Below are positions 1-5,758 of a stretch of 7,919 nt of DNA, piece after piece. The position numbers and the translations under genes were made by a program. The notes under the pieces are model-generated. The model worked only from the letters and a program-made list of their open reading frames with translations. It made no database searches and had not been told where the DNA came from. This DNA is from Prevotellaceae bacterium UBA1786 (GTDB lineage: Bacteria > Bacteroidota > Bacteroidia > Bacteroidales > Bacteroidaceae). Every line of letters starts with the position of its first letter. Position 1 is the first letter of the stretch. The stretch spans positions 1 to 7,919 of the forward strand of contig DCGE01000026.1 in the NCBI GenBank assembly GCA_002314525.1, read 5' to 3'.

Positions 1-60
1 GACTTAGTTGCGGATTTGAGGTATTCCTATTAAATGATTCAATATAAGGAGAAAACCTGT

Positions 61-1575
61 TTAGAAAGCATGCTTACCGTAGTTCCAACCTTCAGCATCA
101 TAGTATGTACGCAGATGGCGCAGACGGAACATGAAGTCGTCGATGTTTTTTCTGCCATTAGTCCACCCTACCTCAGAAATAGCAGCCAAACGAGGAAGAA
201 CCATATATTCAACATGGTTGAACGTGGTGATGTATTCCGTCCAGAGGTTGCACTGAACTCCAACGATATTCTTCTGCTGTGCGGCATCGAGGCCATTGAA
301 CGGATCGAGGCTGTAGCATTTGGAGAGAGGAAGATATCCACCGATAGCCAGAGGTTCCTTTTCAGTATCCTTGGTCTGGTAATAGTCAAGATAGCAATAG
401 TCATTAGGAGTGAGTATGGCTTTGTTGCCCATCTTCGCAGCCTTGATGGCTCCACTGCTTCCACGCCAGCTCATGATCGTGGCTGTAGGTGTGACGCCAC
501 CTTCGAGGATCTCATCCCAACCGATGATACTGCGACCCTTACTGTTGAGGAAAGCCTCAACACGACGAGTCACGTAGCTCTGCAGTTCTTCTTCGTTTTT
601 CAGGCCTTCGTCCTTAATGCGTTTCTGGCAAAGAGGACAGATCTTCCATTCATCCTTCGGACATTCGTCGCCTCCGATATGTACATACTTTGAAGGGAAG
701 AGTTCGACCACCTCAGAAAGCACTGTCTCCCAGAACTTGAAGCATTCCTCACGACCGGGACATAGGATTTCCGGCATGACACCCCATATCGTACAAACCT
801 TGTAAGGATAGTCCTTCCCGCGGCATCCGAGTTCAGGATATGCAGCAAGCACGGAAACGGAATGACCTGGAATCTCGATTTCAGGGATAACGGTGATGAA
901 CCGTTCAGATGCATATTTCACGATTTCCTTGATTTCCTTCTGAGTATAGAAACCACCATATCGAATTCCGTCATTGCTCTTGAAGTCCTTGCCAATCATT
1001 GTACCATCTCTCCATGCTCCGATTTCAGTAAGACGCGGATAGGCTTTAATCTCAATTCGCCAGCCCTGATCTTCAGTAAGATGGAAATGGAACGTGTTGA
1101 GTTTATGGAGAGCCATGATGTCAAGATATTCCTTGACTTCGTCAACAGAAAAGAAATGACGCGCCACATCAAGGTGTGCACCACGGTAGCCGAATGCAGG
1201 AGCATCCTTGATACTGCAGCAAGGTAGAACAATGGTTTCTATTCCGTTCTTTTCGGCATCAGCAGGAATTATCTGACGGATGGACTGCTGAGCGTAGAAC
1301 TTGCCAGATGCAGAAGAAGAGAAAACTGTTATGCCATTCTCGGAAATAGTGATGTTGTATGCCTCTTCCGGCAGACTTGAATCTGTTTTATACTTTATGG
1401 ATTTATTGAGTTTGTTCAACTTGACGGAAAATGTACCACCCGACATAACCACACTCTGAGGTTTCGGTACAATGGAAATATCTTCAACAACTGAAACGCC
1501 CTTAGCCGAAACAGCTATACACGCCATCAGGAATAAGATTGAGAAGCAAACTCTCATTTTAAAAAGATTAGTCAT
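61..1575 (-). CDS. Secreted GH20 beta-N-acetylhexosaminidase
   Basis: Exo-acting glycoside hydrolase of family GH20, expected to remove terminal GlcNAc or GalNAc from glycans by substrate-assisted catalysis. The 504-residue product has a signal peptide: a charged start (K6, R8), a hydrophobic stretch 9-22, and a likely signal peptidase I site VSA|KG after residue 24. A small N-terminal GH20b-like domain spans about 30-125 (VPKPQ, YAQQSIRQ). The catalytic barrel begins near 129 (GYRGAHLDVARHFF) and carries HFHLTEDQGWR (163-173) and the catalytic Asp-Glu pair in HIGGDE (D303, E304). Tryptophans W353, W369 and W445 and the YLDYY segment near 395-399 fit the substrate pocket. It ends just after the barrel, with no C-terminal carbohydrate-binding domain. 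ATG at 1575 gives the longest form; Met7 is an equally plausible start, and no Shine-Dalgarno decides. It is probably monocistronic: the dnaA terminator and its own -7 element lie upstream. The exact sugar specificity cannot be read from sequence. Confidence 0.95.
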   Translation of the reverse strand: MTNLFKMRVCFSILFLMACIAVSAKGVSVVEDISIVPKPQSVVMSGGTFSVKLNKLNKSIKYKTDSSLPEEAYNITISENGITVFSSSASGKFYAQQSIRQIIPADAEKNGIETIVLPCCSIKDAPAFGYRGAHLDVARHFFSVDEVKEYLDIMALHKLNTFHFHLTEDQGWRIEIKAYPRLTEIGAWRDGTMIGKDFKSNDGIRYGGFYTQKEIKEIVKYASERFITVIPEIEIPGHSVSVLAAYPELGCRGKDYPYKVCTIWGVMPEILCPGREECFKFWETVLSEVVELFPSKYVHIGGDECPKDEWKICPLCQKRIKDEGLKNEEELQSYVTRRVEAFLNSKGRSIIGWDEILEGGVTPTATIMSWRGSSGAIKAAKMGNKAILTPNDYCYLDYYQTKDTEKEPLAIGGYLPLSKCYSLDPFNGLDAAQQKNIVGVQCNLWTEYITTFNHVEYMVLPRLAAISEVGWTNGRKNIDDFMFRLRHLRTYYDAEGWNYGKHAF

Positions 1576-1622
1576 AATGTTCTGGTTTGAGGTTATAAAA
1601 CTTGTATTACAATATCAAATGG

Positions 1623-1630
1623 CAAATATA
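1623..1630 (-). promoter_or_regulatory. Bacteroidetes-type -7 element for the hexosaminidase gene
   Basis: On the minus strand this reads TATATTTG, an exact match to the Bacteroidetes sigma-ABfr -7 consensus TAnnTTTG. It lies 47 bp upstream of the ATG at 1575, giving a 5' leader of roughly 40 nt. The -33 element is poor: the nearest TTG triplets (1642-1647) sit only 11-14 nt upstream of the -7 box, instead of about 19-20. Confidence 0.6.
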
Positions 1631-1680
1631 CGATTTTTTTTCAACAACACGAAGAAAAGACAATAAAAGTTTACTTTTTA

Positions 1681-1725
1681 ATGATTAAAAAATCATGTTT
1701 CGCAAACTTGCCTTGAAACGAAACA
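1681..1725 (-). repeat. Inverted-repeat cluster between dnaA terminator and hexosaminidase promoter
   Basis: On the minus strand TGTTTCG (1725-1719) pairs with CGAAACA (1702-1696) around a 16-nt loop, and is followed by a run of six T (1692-1687). The T run is itself inside an AT-only hairpin, ATGATT/AATCAT (1681-1686 and 1691-1696). It could be a second weak terminator behind the dnaA terminator, a small structured RNA, or chance structure in AT-rich spacer. I recognise no known family. Confidence 0.35.
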
Positions 1726-1750
1726 CCACTTGTGGCGCTACGATCAAAGA

Positions 1751-1787
1751 AAAGAAAAACCTTCTGCCGATATCAACCGGCAGAAGG
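1751..1787 (-). terminator. Rho-independent terminator of dnaA
   Basis: A perfect 10-bp inverted repeat, CCTTCTGCCG (1760-1769) with CGGCAGAAGG (1778-1787), encloses an 8-nt loop. On the minus strand it is followed directly by TTTTTCTTTTC. It starts about 39 nt after the dnaA stop codon, so it should end the dnaA transcript before the hexosaminidase promoter. The plus-strand side has only a weak T-rich tail and no plus-strand gene to serve. Confidence 0.88.
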
Positions 1788-1825
1788 CATTTTAATTTCA
1801 TATTTGGATTTTGAGATAATTTTTA

Positions 1826-3193
1826 TCAATGTGTTATTTCTTCTTCCAGAGCCTCAATCTCAGAACGGACTTTCCTGTCTGTTGCAATGAGGTTCTCAAC
1901 CTGTTTGATTGAGTGGATTATCGTAGAGTGGCTGCGTCCTCCAAGATTCTGTCCGATTTGAGTCGTGGAACTATTCGTAAGTTTACTTGCGAAGTAGATA
2001 GTATATTGCCTGATCTGTGAAAGCGGCTGACGACGACTGTCAGAGCAGAGTTCTGTTTCCTTGACATTGAAATGACTGCAAATCACCCTCTTGATATCAG
2101 CAATGCTGATTGGTTCCGTTGAAACAGTCACAAATTTTGGCAGTACCTTATCGACCAGCTTCATGTTGATCGGAATCTGATAGACTGCAGAATATGCATT
2201 AAGTGAATTGATTATGCCTTCCAGATCACGGATGCTTTCGTTCACGTTGTCAGCTATATAGTTTACTACAGCCTCCGGAACGTTCAGATTGCCTGTCTTG
2301 ACACGATGCTGAAGAATTGCTCTACGCAAGCTGCGTTCAGGTTTTTCGATCTCGGCCTGAAGTCCCCACTTGAATCGGGTAAGAAGTCTATCCTCCAGTC
2401 CATCAATCTCAGAAGGAGAACGATCAGAAGTGAGAATCAGCTGTTTGTGATTCAAATGCAGATGGTTGAAGATATGGAAGAACGTATTCTGAGTTTGCGT
2501 CTTACCTGACAATTCATGAATGTCGTCAATGATCAGTACATCGATTGTCTGGTAGAAGTTGATGAACTCCGGAATCTTGTTATCCTTATGAGCATTGGCA
2601 AACTGAACATAGAAGAGGTGCGCGGAAATATACAAGACCCTCATATCAGGATGCTGTTCCTTGGTACGCTGACCTATGGCATTTGCCAGGTGAGTCTTTC
2701 CGCAACCTGACGGTCCGAAAATGAAAAGAGGATTAAACGTCTTTGCGGGATTTGCAGAGATAGCCAGTCCTACAGTCCGAGCAAGTCTGTTGCTGTCACC
2801 TTCGATAAAATTATCAAATGAATACTGAGCACACAGATGGGAATCAAAAGGCTCATCAGCAGTCTTCTTGTTCTCTACAGGCACGTCACGAGTCGTCAAC
2901 TTTTCAGGCGATGCCTGCAGAACTTGATCAGGAGCTTCAGCCGACTCAAGTACTCTATATACTACCTGAACATTTCTGCCAAAGGTTTCAGTCACTGCAC
3001 TTGTCATCAAACCCAGATAATTCTCCTCAATATAGTCACCGACAAAACGATTTGGAATCTGTAGAGTAAGTCTTTCGCCATCGAAATCCACAAAACTGAC
3101 ACATGAGAACCACGTGTCATAATTTTGATTTGATATCTGGGCTTTAATTATATTGATACATTCAACCCACTTTGCATTCAACTCTGTATTCAT
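1826..3193 (-). CDS. dnaA: Chromosomal replication initiator protein DnaA
   Basis: ATP-dependent initiator that binds DnaA boxes at oriC, opens the origin and helps load the helicase. The 455 residues show all four domains. Domain I is about 1-82 (W9, NYDTWF at 24-29); a short variable linker spans about 83-122. Domain III is the AAA+ core, with Walker A GPSGCGKTH (160-168), Walker B LIIDD (220-224), sensor 1 LTSDR (254-258), the arginine-finger segment LLTRFKWGL (R273) and sensor 2 Arg in SIRDLEG (R322). Domain IV is the helix-turn-helix region, about 360-455. The minor-groove Arg (E. coli R399) aligns with R388 (by eye). The signature reads GGRSHSTIIHS (418-428), with Ser421 where GGRDH normally has Asp. 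Length is normal. The start fits the family N-terminus; no Shine-Dalgarno is seen. The gene stands alone between two terminators, with its own promoter candidate and a repeat-rich AT spacer upstream. dnaN and recF are not adjacent. Confidence 0.98.
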   Translation of the reverse strand: MNTELNAKWVECINIIKAQISNQNYDTWFSCVSFVDFDGERLTLQIPNRFVGDYIEENYLGLMTSAVTETFGRNVQVVYRVLESAEAPDQVLQASPEKLTTRDVPVENKKTADEPFDSHLCAQYSFDNFIEGDSNRLARTVGLAISANPAKTFNPLFIFGPSGCGKTHLANAIGQRTKEQHPDMRVLYISAHLFYVQFANAHKDNKIPEFINFYQTIDVLIIDDIHELSGKTQTQNTFFHIFNHLHLNHKQLILTSDRSPSEIDGLEDRLLTRFKWGLQAEIEKPERSLRRAILQHRVKTGNLNVPEAVVNYIADNVNESIRDLEGIINSLNAYSAVYQIPINMKLVDKVLPKFVTVSTEPISIADIKRVICSHFNVKETELCSDSRRQPLSQIRQYTIYFASKLTNSSTTQIGQNLGGRSHSTIIHSIKQVENLIATDRKVRSEIEALEEEITH

Positions 3194-3237
3194 TCCAACT
3201 TACTGATAAAATTCTATGCTTTTTCAATTCAGCGATG

Positions 3238-3269
3238 CAAAGTTCACTATTTTTTTTGGAATTACCAAA
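3238..3269 (-). promoter_or_regulatory. Candidate dnaA promoter (-33 and -7)
   Basis: On the minus strand TTTG (3269-3266) is followed after 20 nt by GAACTTTG (3245-3238). This matches the Bacteroidetes arrangement TTTG, about 19-20 nt, TAnnTTTG, with one mismatch at the first base of the -7 box. The implied transcription start is roughly 35-40 nt before the dnaA ATG at 3193. Confidence 0.5.
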
Positions 3270-3323
3270 TAAGCAAAATCGTCGGTTTAATAACGACACT
3301 TTTAATCATGTTTTTTTCAGTGA

Positions 3324-3385
3324 TTTACACATTTGTAAAAATGTATATAGAAATGGGTATTTACTTTTAGTCAACATTCTGTAAA
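3324..3385. repeat. TTTACA/TGTAAA hexamer cluster upstream of dnaA
   Basis: TTTACA (3324-3329) and TGTAAA (3334-3339) form a perfect inverted repeat with a 4-nt centre. A second inverted pair, TATTTAC (3358-3364) and GTAAATA (3381-3387), follows, so TGTAAA recurs at 3380-3385. The arrangement resembles paired binding sites for a dimeric or oligomeric protein. In AT-rich DNA some of this could be chance. Confidence 0.4.
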
Positions 3386-3403
3386 TAAGAGCTTTATTAT
3401 AAA

Positions 3404-3475
3404 AATATCAATTCATTTTCTTATCAATAAGCCACTATAAAATGCACTTGTAGCACTGATTTCGGAATTGATATT
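3404..3475. repeat. 11-bp inverted repeat with repeated TATCAAT motif
   Basis: AATATCAATTC (3404-3414) and its exact reverse complement GAATTGATATT (3465-3475) are separated by 50 nt. The core TATCAAT also occurs in direct orientation at 3422-3428, inside the small dyad CTTAT-CA-ATAAG (3420-3431). This gives three copies of the heptamer, two direct and one inverted, in about 70 bp. A loop of this size suggests protein binding sites more than a hairpin. Confidence 0.5.
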
Positions 3476-3565
3476 AGCAATTGCATAGCGAACTATTTAT
3501 TTAGACAAAATTTAGTTTATGCGTAATATCCATCATGAAACGAATGATGAAGTATCCCTTTTTGC

Positions 3566-3597
3566 AGAATAAAAACAGGCGCCTGAATTGACGCCCG
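3566..3597 (-). terminator. Terminator of the valS-amidase-MCE operon
   Basis: On the minus strand CGGGCG (3597-3592) pairs with CAGGCG-complement CGCCTG (3581-3576), six base pairs including one G-U, around a 10-nt loop. It is followed directly by TTTTTATTC. It begins 6 nt after the MCE stop codon, the expected place for an intrinsic terminator. The stem is short, so efficiency is uncertain. Confidence 0.7.
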
Positions 3598-3602
3598 ATT
3601 TG

Positions 3603-4538
3603 TTATTTTTCTTTTTTTCCGAATATAGAGAAATGCACATATCTCTTTGGATGTTCTTTCAGATCAAGGAGGAGATTCGATGCATTATTCAGTGTAGAGT
3701 CAAGATGAACATAAGCCGAAGAATCATTCATCAGTCTGCCCAGAGTAGAAGACCGGCTGTTCAGTTTCTGTGAAAGCGAGCAAGTAAGACCGTTCAGATT
3801 CTGAACAGCAGTATTTGCAGAAGTCAAAGTTTCATCTGCCTTCTCTGCCAATGACTGGATATTAACATTACGCAGTTGTGACGTCGTTGCACTGACATCA
3901 TCCATTACCTTATCTGCCTTTTTCATCATTCCGGGCACATTATTATTTACCGATGCCATCAGTTGACTCAGGTCGGATGATGATGTTTTCAGTTCCTCGG
4001 TAATACATTCCACATTTTGCAACGAAGCTCTTAATGAAGGGTCATTGGCCAATGCGTTCAGTGCTGAAATCAGAGAATCCACCTTAGGTATCATTGCCTT
4101 GATATCAGGTATCATCTCACCGGCAGCACTCAGAACGTCAGCCCCACCGCCGGAGCCAAGAATAGTATCACCCGAAGCAAGAAGCCTTGAAGGATCAGAA
4201 CCAAGGACAATATTCAGTTTCGGTGCACCTAACATATCTTTATGAATTGTTGCACGAGAGCCTACCGGAAGAGTCAGGCCATCAATGATTTCTGCAGCAA
4301 CAATGATTTCCTGTGCAGCCTGATTATAGTCCATTGACTTCACCGAACCGATCTTCAGTCCGTTGGAAATAACATCTCCGGCTACCAGCAGACCATTGAC
4401 ATTATCCATCTTGACATAATAGATATTGTCTGTATGGAACAGCTTCAGTCCTTTAAGGAAGATGATTCCGAAATAAACTATCAAGATAGCCAATATGGCT
4501 GTAATACCAATTTTAATTTCCTTTGTGAGCTTCATCAT
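3603..4538 (-). CDS. MCE/MlaD-family lipid transport protein
   Basis: Substrate-binding component of an MCE-type system that moves phospholipids or other lipids between inner and outer membrane, anchored in the inner membrane and facing the periplasm. The 311 residues start with one transmembrane helix (about 10-30, after KEIK). The MCE/MlaD beta-barrel domain follows at about 38-113 (VNGLLVAGDVISNGLKIGSV; LPVGSRATI; GAPKLNIVLG). A Gly-rich hinge GSGGG (128-132) leads into a long helical region, about 140-290, likely to form coiled coil. The C-terminus LLLDLKEHPKRYVHFSIFG is the typical ending in Bacteroidetes members. The start is ATGATG, so Met1 or Met2; the amidase stop is 1 nt upstream, which implies translational coupling. 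The ABC permease and ATPase partners (MlaE, MlaF) are not in the window, so the partner complex and the lipid are unknown. Confidence 0.93.
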   Translation of the reverse strand: MMKLTKEIKIGITAILAILIVYFGIIFLKGLKLFHTDNIYYVKMDNVNGLLVAGDVISNGLKIGSVKSMDYNQAAQEIIVAAEIIDGLTLPVGSRATIHKDMLGAPKLNIVLGSDPSRLLASGDTILGSGGGADVLSAAGEMIPDIKAMIPKVDSLISALNALANDPSLRASLQNVECITEELKTSSSDLSQLMASVNNNVPGMMKKADKVMDDVSATTSQLRNVNIQSLAEKADETLTSANTAVQNLNGLTCSLSQKLNSRSSTLGRLMNDSSAYVHLDSTLNNASNLLLDLKEHPKRYVHFSIFGKKEK

Positions 4539-4539
4539 T

Positions 4540-5748
4540 CTATTTGTTATTCTTTTTCCACAGCTGGATTGCAGTATAAGTTTCTATATGTGTTCCATCG
4601 TTGAACGCCACGATAAAACTTTGAGGGAATTTGTCCAGGATATCTTTTCTCATACGCAGGATCTCGTTATAGTCCGACGTTGCACCATAAGTATATTTAT
4701 ACATTCCGTTTTCCTGGAAAAATTGTGGTTCCAAGCCCTTCAATTGCGGACTTCCAGACTTTATCATGTTCTGGGAAGCAAATATCTGGACTTTGAACTG
4801 TATGCCTTTTTGCGTTTCGGGATTAACAGAATTATGATCTTGTGAAGTTACGGGAGTAGAAACATGCTGACTCTGTTCAACCGATTCCACAGGTTTTGTC
4901 TGCTCCGAAGCATTTTGTAACTCTTCCGACCCGATTTTCTCCATGTTCGACATACGTCCGGTATGACGCGCCTTGTAGGTTGCCACCGCATTGAACAAAC
5001 ATTTTGCGATTATTGTCTGACCTGCATCCGTGAGAAGGAACTGTTCATCTGGACGAGAACATATAAAACCCACCTCCACCAAGACACTTGGCATGTATGT
5101 CCACCTCAGTACGGCCAGATTTGCCTGAAGCACTCCCATATCCTTTCTGCCTCCTGTATTGACAAGCTCTTTCTGACACAAAGTGGCAAAATCCACACTC
5201 TCCTGCATATCTCTGTCCTGCATCAGTTCGAACATGATATCGCTCTCTGACGACGCATCATTGGCAAGTGAATAGACTTCCTTGCCATCAGCTTCATACT
5301 GAAGGACTGAGTTTTCACGTTTTTCGACTTCGAGGTTCTCCTGAGCAGTACGCAGCGTCAGAGTGTATGCCTGAACACCGACCGGCTGACTTGTCTTTCT
5401 GTTTTCAACCGAGTTGGTATGTATCGATAGGAACAGATCGGCTTTTGCCTTATTGGCAATATCGGCTCTTCCCTGCAGAGTGACAAAGAAATCCTTGTCA
5501 CGTGTATATATCAATTTAATATCAGAACAGTTTGACTTAATCAGGTTTCCGACCTTAAGTGCAATGGCAAGGTTGATATCCTTCTCACGACTTGAAGGTG
5601 ACGACCCGATTGCACCATGATCGCGTCCTCCATGGCCGGCATCAATGACGACAACAAACTTGCCATCATCTGCATAAGCCCTTTGACTTCGGCCAAGGCA
5701 GAACAGCAACGCTATTCCTAATATATAATATATATAGCTCTTCTGCAT
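4540..5748 (-). CDS. N-acetylmuramoyl-L-alanine amidase with SPOR-like domain
   Basis: Zinc amidase (Amidase_3 family) that cuts the bond between MurNAc and the peptide stem in peptidoglycan, typically for daughter-cell separation or wall remodelling. The 402-residue product has a signal peptide (hydrophobic 5-18, cleavage likely AYA|DD after residue 26). The catalytic domain spans about 30-260, with DAGHGGRDHGA (His39), SREKD (Glu55), SIHTNS (His110) and VEVGF (Glu225) supplying zinc ligands and catalytic Glu. The stretch between His110 and Glu225 is long, with a charged helical segment near 135-190, as in amidases held inactive by a blocking helix. A Ser/Thr/Gln/Glu-rich linker (about 263-313) leads to a SPOR-like domain, about 315-385 (FKVQIFAS; MYKYTYGATSDYNEILRMRKDI; FIVAF), expected to bind denuded septal glycan. 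There is no AMIN domain. It starts 10 nt after valS and is followed at 1 nt by the MCE gene, so it lies mid-operon. Confidence 0.95.
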   Translation of the reverse strand: MQKSYIYYILGIALLFCLGRSQRAYADDGKFVVVIDAGHGGRDHGAIGSSPSSREKDINLAIALKVGNLIKSNCSDIKLIYTRDKDFFVTLQGRADIANKAKADLFLSIHTNSVENRKTSQPVGVQAYTLTLRTAQENLEVEKRENSVLQYEADGKEVYSLANDASSESDIMFELMQDRDMQESVDFATLCQKELVNTGGRKDMGVLQANLAVLRWTYMPSVLVEVGFICSRPDEQFLLTDAGQTIIAKCLFNAVATYKARHTGRMSNMEKIGSEELQNASEQTKPVESVEQSQHVSTPVTSQDHNSVNPETQKGIQFKVQIFASQNMIKSGSPQLKGLEPQFFQENGMYKYTYGATSDYNEILRMRKDILDKFPQSFIVAFNDGTHIETYTAIQLWKKNNK

Positions 5749-5758
5749 CCGGAAAGAA

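Larger units (their letters stand above)
3194..3602. other. AT-rich repeat-bearing spacer upstream of dnaA
   Basis: No convincing gene lies in these 409 bp. By hand count 3241-3540 is about 26% GC, and 3301-3420 about 21%, far below the flanking genes. It holds the terminator of the upstream operon (3566-3597), a dnaA promoter candidate (3238-3269), a TTTACA/TGTAAA cluster (3324-3385), and an 11-bp inverted repeat with TATCAAT copies (3404-3475). Runs of T occur at 3250-3257 and 3311-3317. I found no exact TTATNCACA DnaA box on either strand. It may be just the dnaA regulatory region, or it may include a replication origin; sequence alone does not decide. Confidence 0.6.

Noticed and set aside
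1..60. Possible start of another gene or a terminator after the hexosaminidase
   Set aside because: The minus strand shows no start codon, and I found no hairpin followed by a T-run in these 60 bases.
34..693. A 219-codon open frame on the plus strand
   Set aside because: It lies fully antisense to the hexosaminidase catalytic region, whose protein motifs are unmistakable, and its translation resembles no protein family I know.
1675..1691. TTTTTAAT-G-ATTAAAAA palindrome
   Set aside because: Made only of A/T except for the centre, in an AT-rich spacer; such dyads are expected by chance, so it is mentioned only as part of the inverted-repeat cluster.
3519..3572. Plus-strand 17-codon ORF in the spacer upstream of dnaA, followed by a hairpin
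   Set aside because: Too short, with no matching promoter element and no downstream plus-strand gene to regulate; the hairpin is better explained as the terminator of the minus-strand operon.
4554..4562. TTTTCCACA, one mismatch from the DnaA box TTATCCACA
   Set aside because: Single isolated near-match inside the end of the amidase coding sequence (Trp-Lys-Lys codons), not clustered with others, so chance is the simplest explanation.
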